A stretch of DNA of 64,000 bases from an uncultured Desulfobulbaceae bacterium. GTDB taxonomy: Bacteria > Desulfobacterota > Desulfobulbia > Desulfobulbales > BM004. The notes under the pieces were generated by a model. The model had not been told where the DNA came from, ran no database searches, and worked only from the letters and a program-made list of their open reading frames with translations. A program made the position numbers and the translations under genes. The DNA is taken from positions 1 to 64,000 of the forward strand of contig CAMYKS010000020.1 of NCBI GenBank assembly GCA_947259115.1, read 5' to 3'. Shown here one piece after another: positions 1-8,136 of the stretch (position 1 is the stretch's first letter; the number at the start of each line of letters is the position of its first letter).

Positions 1-33
1 CTTTTTTTAAGGGTACGTTCGCTCGCTGTTCGT

Positions 34-76
34 GCTCAAGGATTCACGGAGCGTAAAAATTACGCTTTTTTTGAGC
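34..76 (+). terminator. intrinsic terminator-like nested hairpin
   Basis: A 7-bp stem (AGCGTAA at 50-56, TTACGCT at 60-66) with a 3-nt loop runs straight into a T-tract at 66-72. An outer GCTCAA/TTGAGC pair (34-39 and 71-76) nests it. The T-tract lies on the plus strand, so it would stop transcription entering from the left edge. Confidence 0.5.
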
Positions 77-134
77 CGCCGCAGGATGCGAGTTTCGTAA
101 TTTAAGCAAGCGATCGGTAGAATTGATCTTATTT

Positions 135-1166
135 TCAACCAGCGCTGGAAATTACCTTTATCTGAGACTTCTTAAGAGCTACATTTTCTATTGAAACAAC
201 CACATCCACAACTTGATTATACACATCCCGCGTCATTTCATTAATAATTTGTAGTTCTTCACGGCTTAGGGTTTTGTATCTTTCAAGAGCACTGATCATT
301 ATTCCGGGTTTTTCAAGTTTGAAGCTCGTATTCGGTTTGATGGGAATTCTGTTAAAGGTCGGCGTCAATAAAATTTCATCAAATCTGATATTGAGGAACT
401 CGGCCAAATACTGCATGACCGACTCGGTCCGTTTTATTAAATCTTCAAATGTAATGATACAGACCCGGTCACCGTATCGCTTCTTGTTTTGCACCATACT
501 TTTAGCACTGTCAAGCCACTGGGCCAATGCCTGTTTGATATCTCCATACTTTTTCAACTTGTGTCTGGTTGCAGAAGGAAACCAGTTTTGGGGATCTCGA
601 ACTATAGATATCAGCCGACCGTCCGGATAGATATCAAAAAACGACTTCACGTTATTCTTCATCATTGTTAGTCTTGGTGTGAAAGCGGTAACGATTTTTT
701 TTTGTCCAAGACGATTCTGATTGTTTATCCAGGCGCCAAAATAGGAAGTCATATATGCATCAAACACAGAGCGCCGGGTTTTGGTTTCCACTGAATTCAG
801 ATATTTCAAAAAAATCTTGCGCTGCAGGGGAGGCAAAAAGGTGAAAAGAAACGTTTCCTTGTACTTCTCCATTTTTTTATAACCGTGTCGAAGGTGCTCT
901 ACAACGATATCTTCAAAAAGAATCTCGAACCATTGTTCAGGACTGTCGTTGAGATCAATTTCAGGCCAATTATATTTCTTGGGATACCCGACTTTCAATT
1001 CGTGCGGATGCGCATGCACCTCAGGATGACCATCAAAAAGCTGACTCAGCATAGATCCACCTGAACGCTGGATCTGTGAAATCAGGACCAGAGGCTCGGT
1101 AATCGGCTGCACATTTTCCAGGTAGGCTTGATAAGGATAGTTCAAATGCAATCTGTTTCCCTTCAA
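135..1166 (-). CDS. sulfotransferase family protein (tandem paralogue 1)
   Basis: Probable PAPS-dependent sulfotransferase, which transfers sulfate from 3'-phosphoadenylyl sulfate to a hydroxyl of an unknown acceptor. The N-terminal segment SQIQRSGGSML (residues 30-40) matches the 5'-phosphosulfate-binding loop. VRDPQNWFPSAT (189-200) matches the 3'-phosphate-binding RDPxxxxxS element. The 343-aa length is typical. The only available start is a TTG at 1166 without a good ribosome binding site, and the frame stays open for about 20 codons further upstream, so the 5' end is uncertain and the gene may be truncated relative to its neighbour. It is clearly homologous to the next gene (SQIxxSGGxxLxxLFDGHPE in both), so the pair is a local duplication. 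Acceptor unknown. Confidence 0.8.
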   Translation of the reverse strand: MKGNRLHLNYPYQAYLENVQPITEPLVLISQIQRSGGSMLSQLFDGHPEVHAHPHELKVGYPKKYNWPEIDLNDSPEQWFEILFEDIVVEHLRHGYKKMEKYKETFLFTFLPPLQRKIFLKYLNSVETKTRRSVFDAYMTSYFGAWINNQNRLGQKKIVTAFTPRLTMMKNNVKSFFDIYPDGRLISIVRDPQNWFPSATRHKLKKYGDIKQALAQWLDSAKSMVQNKKRYGDRVCIITFEDLIKRTESVMQYLAEFLNIRFDEILLTPTFNRIPIKPNTSFKLEKPGIMISALERYKTLSREELQIINEMTRDVYNQVVDVVVSIENVALKKSQIKVISSAG

Positions 1167-1219
1167 TTTTATGAGATACCAGTGCTCTGGGTCAAAAAGT
1201 GCGGCTAATGGGTGACTTG

Positions 1220-2347
1220 TTACTGGAAACTTTCAGCTTCCTTTAATAATGTCTGGTAATCATCATTTGTCATTTCTGCAATAATTTGCGCTTGGTCTCT
1301 GGACAAATTCGGATAATCAACACTATGACGTTTTGCACCCCCGACCGCCTTCATTTTGAAACCGCTGTCAGCCGGAATCGGATGACCATTAGATGTTTGT
1401 ATTAATAGGACAGGGTCATACGGTATCCCTAAATATTGAGCTAAATGCTGCATAACCTGTTCAGGTTTGTTGACCAGATTTTCAAATCTTATAAGGCAAG
1501 TGCGATCAGCAAAGCGAGATTTGGCCCAAAGCGCTGCATGAAGGCTTTCCTTCCAGCGCATCACAGAATATTTGACATCCGCAAACTTTTCCGGATCCGC
1601 TTGCAAGACAGAATTACACCAGTCATACGGATTTTCAACGAGAGAAATTAATCTGCCGTCCGGATAAGTATTTAAATAACTTTCCATGTATTCTTGCAGC
1701 GCCTCCCCCCCGGGTGCCAACACGGTAAAAAATTTCTTGTGCTGGCTGTGATTTTGGTAATTTAACCAGGCCCCAAAGCAGGAGGTCATATAGGCATCAA
1801 ACAAATCACGCGGCTTTATCTTTTTGATGGTGTTTAAATACTTTAAAAAAATCTTTTTTTGCAGCAAAGGGAGAAACACAAACGGCAATTCCCCATTATG
1901 TTTTGTATCCGCCTTGAATTTATGCGGTATATTGGGGGGACTTAAATAATCAAACAAAATTTCATTGCTCCGCTGTGGATCATCTTTAGGGTCGATTTCT
2001 ATCAATGGAATTTTGGCAGGAATTCCTTGCAATAATTCATCCGGATAAGCATAGATCTCGGGATGCCCATCGAAAAGTCTATTGAGCACTGTTCCTCCGG
2101 AGTGCGGGATCTGAGAAATCAATACCGGAGGAGTCGTGATCGGAGATATGTGCTCCAGGCAAGTCTGGAAAAGCGCTTTTAAACTCGCTTCCTCTTCGTT
2201 GCAATATTCTTTGATCAGCCTGGTTCTTGATTTGTCCTTAAGGCGGTCAACCAATTGCTTCAGCTTTTCTTCGGTAATCAGGGACTTTATCAGCCGTTTA
2301 CCCAGTTTGTTCTTGGTATCCATTTTTCGGATAGTATTATAATACAT
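1220..2347 (-). CDS. sulfotransferase family protein (tandem paralogue 2)
   Basis: A 375-aa paralogue of the downstream gene, 53 bp away and co-directional. The ATG at 2347 follows AAAGGA at normal spacing. The 5'-PAPS loop is SQIPHSGGTVL (78-88). In the 3'-phosphate site, the VRDP of the partner reads VENP here (237-240): the arginine and aspartate expected in the family are replaced by Glu-Asn, which may weaken or change cofactor binding. The first 60 residues, charged and helical, are missing from the paralogue. Together the two could modify a surface glycan or lipid; substrate unknown. Family assignment is good, activity of this copy uncertain. Confidence 0.78.
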   Translation of the reverse strand: MYYNTIRKMDTKNKLGKRLIKSLITEEKLKQLVDRLKDKSRTRLIKEYCNEEEASLKALFQTCLEHISPITTPPVLISQIPHSGGTVLNRLFDGHPEIYAYPDELLQGIPAKIPLIEIDPKDDPQRSNEILFDYLSPPNIPHKFKADTKHNGELPFVFLPLLQKKIFLKYLNTIKKIKPRDLFDAYMTSCFGAWLNYQNHSQHKKFFTVLAPGGEALQEYMESYLNTYPDGRLISLVENPYDWCNSVLQADPEKFADVKYSVMRWKESLHAALWAKSRFADRTCLIRFENLVNKPEQVMQHLAQYLGIPYDPVLLIQTSNGHPIPADSGFKMKAVGGAKRHSVDYPNLSRDQAQIIAEMTNDDYQTLLKEAESFQ

Positions 2348-3230
2348 CTGCCATGTCCTTTTTTTTACACCCTTTAATTATATTACCGATTCGCGGCTGT
2401 TTTTTCCTGCCTCGGGGCGGGTGTGAGGTTGCCCATAGCTCCTCTGCTTTGGGTGTTCACCTGTAGTACAATCCATGATAAACTGTTGGGATAAATTTTG
2501 CGACTTTGGTTTTGCTGAAAGAAACACCTGACGTGTCTGCTATTAAAGAAACTACGGCCTGTTTGAGTTCATTTTCATTATGGATCGTCCAACAGGTTAG
2601 ATGTAATCTCTTTTTCAGCACGCGCCGAAAATTATGACAGCTATATTAAACAAACCCAAATCCTGGCACGCAGACAACCTATAATTTATACCCGGCCAGG
2701 GTGTCAATCAAAAATCCCCCCGCTCTTCCTGGTCCCCTACGAAGCATTGTTTAGGCTATGACCTTCGAATTACCAGCGGCGAAATGAAAGAGGTTAAGCG
2801 GGGTTCCCTACTCGCACCAGGTGATGATTTAAAGGAATCTATTAAAAACAGATTAAAGGGGGTTGACTGTGTTAAACCAACCTGACCCCCGTTACGTGTT
2901 ATATAATCGATCATCAAGAGTTTGTGACCTGCATGTCTAATTTTTTTCTGGTATTGCGCAGAAAAACAAGAGATTTTTCATGGCCTTGTCTTAAATCTAA
3001 ATCAATTTAATTTTGTCTTTTGGGCTGATTTTTTTTGCCGGCAATTAAAATTTCAGCTTTTATATAATTTAAAAATATGCGATGTTTCATGTTGTAATTA
3101 TCATGAAAATAAGGGTGGGGAGGGCTTTGCCTATAGAGCATAAGGCTTATTTTATGCCAAAATTGTACTCGGTTATTCACGAATTTTTTATAACAATTAA
3201 CTCAAGGGATAAAGAGGATATAAAAATATA
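2348..3230. other. long intergenic region, AT-rich, mostly unassigned
   Basis: No intact gene is evident in these 880 bases. The part from about 2480 to 2660 carries a protein-like minus-strand fragment (listed separately). From about 2930 to 3230 the sequence becomes markedly AT-rich, as in the following methyltransferase gene. A weak purine-rich AGAGG lies about 14 nt before the ATG at 3231. Confidence 0.5.
2487..2663 (-). pseudogene. possible C-terminal remnant of a lost gene
   Basis: Read on the minus strand, about 58 open codons end in a TGA near 2485. They give a protein-like tail with segments such as LTCWTIHNENELKQAV and SKTKVAKFIPTVYHG. The fragment has no start codon and is bounded upstream by a stop. 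The WTI...NENELK pattern faintly recalls the C-terminus of glycerophosphodiester phosphodiesterases, but I cannot assign it. It could be a chance open stretch. Confidence 0.22.
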
Positions 3231-4286
3231 ATGCAAGAAAGAACAGCGTTAGGTTCAAAAAGCCGATATGAAGACAGATGGACTGAAGCATTTGAAAAAA
3301 TTGAAAATGAAATTGTTCAGAATAAAAAAAATCTAACCGAGGCAATAGAAACTTATCAAAAAGATAAGCTGCGTCAAAGTGCCGACAATGTATTTTCACG
3401 CAATTTATATAAAGAGATAGGTCTTGTTTCAAATCCGAACCAGACACCATCGAAACGCCTTGTTGTAAAAAATGGTAATTACGCAATTGCTTCCGTTGAT
3501 ACTACCTTTAACGGTGATTTTTTAAACGTCTTGGTTAAAATCATTAACGAAAAAAGGGAGCAAATTGATTATATTGTCGAACTTGGCAGCGGCATTGGAA
3601 GACATATCTTCGCCCTTGCAGATAGGCTTATACCGAGTCAAAAACAAATTGAGTACTTTTCATGCGAGTATACAGATTCCGGACAGGAAGCTTGCAAAAA
3701 ATTGCTCAAATACAGCAATGAACAAAAGATACATGTAGAATATTTTGATTATATGAATCCGGACCTGTCCTTCCTTCCCAAGAAAAAAAATTATCTATTT
3801 TTCACTTTCCATTCAATTGAACAAATTCCAGAGTTGAAAAGAGCTGTTATTGATGAAATCTTAAAAATTTCGGATAATTGTGTTTGTTTGCATGCAGAAC
3901 CTGTCGGCTGGCAGTACAATAAAGATCTAATCAAATATCGTGAGGAAACACAAGCCGGTGCATGGAAACAAAATCAACCATTTCCAAAGCAGAAGTTATC
4001 CAAGTTGAACCGACGCTTGTTTAAAAGATATGGTTTGAGTTTCATGAAAATGAGTCATAGATATGGAATTGAACTGGATAAAACCGATATTGATAAACCG
4101 GATAAGGTGTCCGAAAATGCAGCTAAACAATCTTTAGAAAGAGACTATAATACCAACCTGATTCCCCTGTTAAAAACGATTGAAAGTGATGGTCTTATAA
4201 AAATTGATTCTGAGATGGCAAACATATATGGTAAAAAACCATTTAATCCAACAACTATAATTACTTGGCATAAATTGAACAGCTGA
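3231..4286 (+). CDS. class I SAM-dependent methyltransferase-like protein
   Basis: 351 aa. A Rossmann-type methyltransferase core begins at about residue 110: YIVELGSGIGRHIFALA matches the glycine-rich SAM-binding motif I (E/DxGxGxG). It is followed by an acidic strand end (FSCEYTD, motif II) and by a DYMNPDL segment as in motif III. The first 100 residues are charged and probably helical. Substrate unknown. The gene stands alone, is much richer in A+T than its neighbours, and is preceded by AT-rich DNA. I infer horizontal acquisition. The C-terminal third resembles nothing I recognise. Start chosen at the ATG after a weak AGAGG. Confidence 0.7.
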   Translation: MQERTALGSKSRYEDRWTEAFEKIENEIVQNKKNLTEAIETYQKDKLRQSADNVFSRNLYKEIGLVSNPNQTPSKRLVVKNGNYAIASVDTTFNGDFLNVLVKIINEKREQIDYIVELGSGIGRHIFALADRLIPSQKQIEYFSCEYTDSGQEACKKLLKYSNEQKIHVEYFDYMNPDLSFLPKKKNYLFFTFHSIEQIPELKRAVIDEILKISDNCVCLHAEPVGWQYNKDLIKYREETQAGAWKQNQPFPKQKLSKLNRRLFKRYGLSFMKMSHRYGIELDKTDIDKPDKVSENAAKQSLERDYNTNLIPLLKTIESDGLIKIDSEMANIYGKKPFNPTTIITWHKLNS

Positions 4287-4368
4287 TATCTCCCCCCTTC
4301 GTCAAAACCTTCTTTTATGGCGGGCCGAAAAACACATAAAGATGCAACCCAAAGCCAAGCCTGGACCT

Positions 4369-4401
4369 TCAGCTTAGCTGATGGTTTAAGGGATTAAGTA
4401 A
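4369..4401. repeat. partial palindromic repeat (see 15909-15939)
   Basis: TCAGCTTAGCTGATGGTTTAAG followed by GGATTAAGTAA shares its core with the long palindrome at 15909-15939, where AGCTGATAGTTTAAG is followed by CGATTAATTAA. This copy keeps one full arm and part of the other, suggesting a degraded member of a dispersed family. Confidence 0.4.
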
Positions 4402-4428
4402 ATATTTTGTAAGCAGAATGCAAATGGC

Positions 4429-5112
4429 TCAATCTTTTTTTTTCATTTCCTGGGCAATATTTATGCCCACCAGCCTGGCCACCAGGACAGCAAGGTAAAC
4501 CTGGCCGCTAATCGCCTGGGTCATGACCAAGGCCTTGGCTTCCCTTGAGGCCGGGACGATGTCGCCGTATCCAAGTGTTGTCATGGTCACAAAGCTGAAA
4601 TAATTAAACGCAGTAAGGTCCAGTTCAGGAAGGCCGGCAGGATGAGTGAAAGAACCCGGCTGCAGATGTTCCAATAATGTATATCCGTATGCCCACATCA
4701 AGCCCATTAAAAGATAAACCACCAGGGCTCCAAAAATCACTTCCCTGTTAATTTCATCCTGTCTGAAAAAATGCTCGAGAAACAGGATGATCATGTAGAG
4801 CAGGAAAAGCATGCCGAAAAGGTTCTTCACATGTTCGAATCCGCCGATGTCTATAAAATGTGCGGCCCACATAATGGTAAAGGTGGGCAGGGCGAGCAGG
4901 GCGGCAATGATGGAGTGGTGTTTTCTGAAACTGACTGCAAAGAGGCAGGACAAAAAAAGAAAGGACAATAATATCTCTACCATGAACCGGATATTGACGA
5001 AATTACCTATCAGGGGAAAAAAGAGTATTACCCCGAACAGCGCCAGCAGCATGATCAGGAATCTGTTCTCCTGATAAAAACGGATATTGGGGTTGACAGA
5101 TTTGTAATCCAT
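4429..5112 (-). CDS. potassium-channel-type ion channel protein
   Basis: 227 aa with about six hydrophobic segments. The last two flank a pore loop carrying TMTTLGYGDIVPAS (about residues 176-189), the canonical K+ selectivity filter TxGYGD. The short cytoplasmic tail ends in lysines, and there is no RCK/TrkA-N domain on this chain. Likely an inner-membrane voltage-gated-like or simple K+ channel (Ion_trans_2 family). It lies 39 bp downstream of the TolC-fusion gene on the same strand, so it may be the last gene of the efflux operon, although no functional link is evident. Confidence 0.85.
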   Translation of the reverse strand: MDYKSVNPNIRFYQENRFLIMLLALFGVILFFPLIGNFVNIRFMVEILLSFLFLSCLFAVSFRKHHSIIAALLALPTFTIMWAAHFIDIGGFEHVKNLFGMLFLLYMIILFLEHFFRQDEINREVIFGALVVYLLMGLMWAYGYTLLEHLQPGSFTHPAGLPELDLTAFNYFSFVTMTTLGYGDIVPASREAKALVMTQAISGQVYLAVLVARLVGINIAQEMKKKD

Positions 5113-5151
5113 GTCGGATTGTTGAAAACTTTATAGAGTTATCCCCTGGCG

Positions 5152-7515
5152 CTAATACTTGGGAGCAATACCGTTATAATATTCTGCAAAATTTTGAAAC
5201 CAGAGTTTGTGTTCTTCATTATCTTCGTAAAACACATATTTGCCTAGGGCTCGTTGGGCGGTTACCAGGTCTGCCAGGAACCCATAGACTGCGTTGGTAG
5301 CACGCAGGTCATCGGTCAGAGCCCGGCTCTGTGCATCCAGTAAGCTGATTATGGGCAGGACCCCACGTTCGTAGGAATCAGTCACCAGTTCGAGATTCTT
5401 ATTGGAGGCCTGTGCCGCGTCCCGCGATAACGAAATGCTTGGATACGAGGCCCGGATCAGATTAACGGCATTGAGAATGCGCCGTTCGATACGTTCGGCA
5501 GTGGCTGAACGTTCAAGGATAAGGCCCTGCAGCTCTTCCTGCGTCCTTCGCTTGGTTGCCGACTTGCCCCCTCCCTGAAATAATGGAAATCTGGCAAAAA
5601 CACCCACCTGCCAGGTGGTGTCATCCAGCACCGGCGAGTCATCCCGCTGTCCTTCACCATCCTCGGCGATAAGTTCATTGGCCTCACCCTCGACGGAAAA
5701 ATCAGGCAGCCAGAAGGCCCTTTTTGCCGAGAGAACAATCCTTTCCTGGGCCCTGATCAATTCAGCCAACCCCTGCAGTTCAGGAGATGTCTCCAGGCCG
5801 TCCATTACCAGGTAATCACTGAATATATTGATCTGCTTCTGGTTATTCAGATAGTCAAATAAATCCTGGGTCGGTACGATCTGCAGGGGATCTTTATAGG
5901 AGAGCTCCTGGGCAATAAATACCTCGCGTAATGGCCTGTTCAGTATCCTGTTCAGTTCGTTTATTGCGTTAAAGGTATCTGACTCCGACTGCAGCACAGA
6001 CTGTCTGCTGTTAGCGATCTGGCTCTCCCAACGATAGAGTTCCTCAGGCCCGGCGACACCGATATTGACCCGCAGCCTGGCCCGTTCAAGGTTGGCCCTG
6101 GTTAATTTCAGGTTGCTTTTCTGGATATGTTCAAATGTTTTTGAGCGCAGATAATTCAGGTAGGCATTGCCTGCTGCGGCAGCAATATCAAGACGCACGG
6201 TATTTCGTTTTTCCTCCCGGGAAAGCTGGGCAAACTGCTGGACAGAATAGTTGGTCATTGCATCATCGGAATAGATGAGCTGCGATACGGAGGCTGTGCC
6301 GCTGAGCGCCCGCTCCGGCGTCAGGCCACCGCCGGTCTGGGCCCTCTCTTCGTCAATAACCGTGCCGGATGCCCCCAGGCCGACTTGCGGCAGTAATACA
6401 GAACGGGCCTCCAGGACCTGTTCGGCACCGGCAGCGACCTCCCTCTGCGCCACCGCCAGATCAAGGTTGGCATCAATCGCTTCCAGGACAGCCTGGTCAA
6501 GGGTAAGAACCCGCGGGATATCGGTGCGGTCCTCAAAAAGAAGGTCAGCTTCGGTCAGTATATACCAGTTCGGATATACCCCCACCGCACGGGCAGTCCG
6601 CATGTTTATGGTTGGCTGCCTGTCGACAATGAAGCTGGTATTTAGGGCTTCCGGTTTTTCACCGCGCATCATGTCATGGACCAGCAGGGCAACGCTCCTG
6701 GAAAGATGCAGTAACGTTGTTTTGGGAGTGTATGTTGCCAAAATTCCCTGCTCAACCTCACTCATGCCCAGATAGGAATAGCTGGGCAAACCTTTCTGGA
6801 TCAGTCCGTCAATGAGTTTCTGGAAGTCGCTTTGGCCAATGCGCAGCAGCGGTGTTACAAGGACGCCGTCGGTCTGTTCCGGGATCTTTGGCAGAATTTC
6901 TGCAATAGAAGTGTCGACCATGATAACGTACAGGTCAACCTTGTTATCATCGGCAACCTGGTGAGCGCCGGTCAGTATCTGTGGAATTGCCTCAACTACA
7001 AACCGGTCTGCCAGGAGTGTCATATGCTTTAAGTCAACAATCGACTTGAAAGACCTGAGCTCGTTCTCTATGCGTTTGAGCCTGTCAATGGAGCTGAGAT
7101 TTTTTACAGTGCTGTGGCCATCCTTGATCGGTGCGCCCTGCAGTTTTGCATCAATGAGCATGGGTGCGATAACCGGTTTTTTCAGGTTCTGCCTTTGGGC
7201 CGCCCGGTGCGAGCCGACGTATCCCAGGGTGATGATCATGTCAACATCCGGATCATCCAGCAGCCTGTCAAGCGCCGCATCAATCCCTTCAACACTCCAG
7301 TTGCCATGGATAAAATATTTTTCAGGAAAGCTGATATCATATTCAGCCTCATTCAACGAGATGGTTTCCTGCTTCATGAAATCCACTGCTTCAGTGAACC
7401 GCATCCAGGGCCCATCCTGGATGATGCCGATGCGGGCAGAGGGTTTCTGGGCAAAGGCTGAGCCGGTGAGGAGAAGTAGGATGATAAATGCAAATCTGAT
7501 TGACCTGGTTTTCAT
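5152..7515 (-). CDS. TolC-type outer-membrane channel fused to an ABC substrate-binding-like domain
   Basis: 787 aa, far longer than a normal TolC/OprM protein (430-500 aa). A signal peptide (1-22, ending SAFA) is followed by about 300 residues resembling the periplasmic ABC_sub_bind family: ARIGIIQDGPW at 27-37, then MIITLGYVGSHRAAQ and GVLVTPLLRIGQSDF. From about residue 340 onward there are two outer-membrane efflux protein repeats, starting at LTLDQAVLEAIDANLDLAVAQREV, with long helical hairpins. It would form the exit duct for the RND pump encoded upstream. The N-terminal domain could sense or deliver a ligand (inference). The ATG at 7515 follows GGAG. It is separated from the pump gene by the four-helix-bundle gene and repeats. 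Confidence 0.85.
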   Translation of the reverse strand: MKTRSIRFAFIILLLLTGSAFAQKPSARIGIIQDGPWMRFTEAVDFMKQETISLNEAEYDISFPEKYFIHGNWSVEGIDAALDRLLDDPDVDMIITLGYVGSHRAAQRQNLKKPVIAPMLIDAKLQGAPIKDGHSTVKNLSSIDRLKRIENELRSFKSIVDLKHMTLLADRFVVEAIPQILTGAHQVADDNKVDLYVIMVDTSIAEILPKIPEQTDGVLVTPLLRIGQSDFQKLIDGLIQKGLPSYSYLGMSEVEQGILATYTPKTTLLHLSRSVALLVHDMMRGEKPEALNTSFIVDRQPTINMRTARAVGVYPNWYILTEADLLFEDRTDIPRVLTLDQAVLEAIDANLDLAVAQREVAAGAEQVLEARSVLLPQVGLGASGTVIDEERAQTGGGLTPERALSGTASVSQLIYSDDAMTNYSVQQFAQLSREEKRNTVRLDIAAAAGNAYLNYLRSKTFEHIQKSNLKLTRANLERARLRVNIGVAGPEELYRWESQIANSRQSVLQSESDTFNAINELNRILNRPLREVFIAQELSYKDPLQIVPTQDLFDYLNNQKQINIFSDYLVMDGLETSPELQGLAELIRAQERIVLSAKRAFWLPDFSVEGEANELIAEDGEGQRDDSPVLDDTTWQVGVFARFPLFQGGGKSATKRRTQEELQGLILERSATAERIERRILNAVNLIRASYPSISLSRDAAQASNKNLELVTDSYERGVLPIISLLDAQSRALTDDLRATNAVYGFLADLVTAQRALGKYVFYEDNEEHKLWFQNFAEYYNGIAPKY

Positions 7516-7536
7516 GGATAAGCTCCGGGTATAGTT

Positions 7537-7572
7537 AAAGGGTCCAAGGATTCAAGGGTTCTAGGGTTCAAG
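7537..7572. repeat. CAAGGG-type repeat array, forward half
   Basis: Four degenerate units of the form GGG-TC/TT-CAAG (GGGTCCAAGGATTCAAGGG, TTCTAGGG, TTCAAG) lie between the TolC-fusion start and the end of the four-helix gene. They read CAAGGG on the plus strand and face the CCCTTG-oriented array at 7961-8133, so the small gene is enclosed by an inverted pair. Confidence 0.7.
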
Positions 7573-7575
7573 TGA

Positions 7576-7938
7576 TTATTTTTTACACTCAAGTGACTTG
7601 ATGAGAGCTTTTAGCATTCTTTCAACTTCTGAGATTTTTTCTAACAAAACATCTTTTCTCTCAACATCTATATAGGATAAGTCTCCAGATAGTAAAGTTT
7701 GCGTTTCAAGTTCACAGTTCGATCCATAAGCAATGTAGAGTGACCTAATATAGTCTGGGGTTGTTCTTCTTCCATACCCTTCAGAGATATTTGAGGGAAT
7801 TGAGACAGCGGCTCGCCTGATTTGGGAAGTTAAACCGAATTTTTCTTCATTTGGGAAATTTTTCGATACACGATAGATGTCCAGGCAAAGCTGATACGCC
7901 TTTTGCCACACCTTCAGTTCTTTAAAATTCTTCAGCAT
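7576..7938 (-). CDS. four-helix bundle protein (23S rRNA intervening-sequence protein family)
   Basis: 120 aa. It matches the small S23/IVP-type four-helix bundle family through FKELKVWQKAYQLCLDIY near the N-terminus, then LTSQIRRAAVSIPSNISEGYGR and the acidic-aromatic LYIAYGSNCELETQ. Known relatives lie in intervening sequences of 23S rRNA genes or are free-standing; the related Avd protein of diversity-generating retroelements has the same fold. The function of free-standing copies is unknown. This one interrupts an efflux operon and is flanked on both sides by facing CAAGGG-type arrays, hinting that gene and repeats travel together. Not part of an rRNA gene here. Confidence 0.88.
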   Translation of the reverse strand: MLKNFKELKVWQKAYQLCLDIYRVSKNFPNEEKFGLTSQIRRAAVSIPSNISEGYGRRTTPDYIRSLYIAYGSNCELETQTLLSGDLSYIDVERKDVLLEKISEVERMLKALIKSLECKK

Positions 7939-7960
7939 TCTTTCTTTCTCTATGTTTTTT

Positions 7961-8133
7961 CACTCGACCCCTCGACCCCTTGTGTCAATCGTCGGCAGTT
8001 TTGTATGCCGACAATCCTTGAACCCTAGGAACCTGCAGTTATATATTTTCCCCTCGACCCCTTGGATTCTTGCCCCCTTGCAGTTTTATCTTTTCACCCT
8101 TGAACCCTCGGCCCCTCGAATCCTTGAACCCTG
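7961..8133. repeat. CCCTTG-type repeat array, reverse half, with embedded hairpin
   Basis: About a dozen degenerate units such as CCCTCGACCCCTTG, CCTTGAACCCTAGG and CCCTCGGCCCCTCGAATCC run from just before the four-helix gene start to the end of the RND pump gene. They are the inverse of the array at 7537-7572. A REP-like hairpin (7991-8012) is embedded. The region holds no gene. Confidence 0.75.
7983..8012 (+). repeat. REP-like hairpin element, copy 1
   Basis: TGTCAATC leads into a perfect 7-bp stem, GTCGGCA (7991-7997) with TGCCGAC (8006-8012), around the 8-nt loop GTTTTGTA. The same lead and geometry recur at 26131, 26161 and (inverted) 26843. Confidence 0.7.
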
Positions 8134-8136
8134 CAG

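Noticed and set aside
7576-7938. 23S rRNA intervening sequence
   Set aside because: The encoded protein belongs to that family, but no rRNA sequence flanks the gene; its neighbours are efflux genes.
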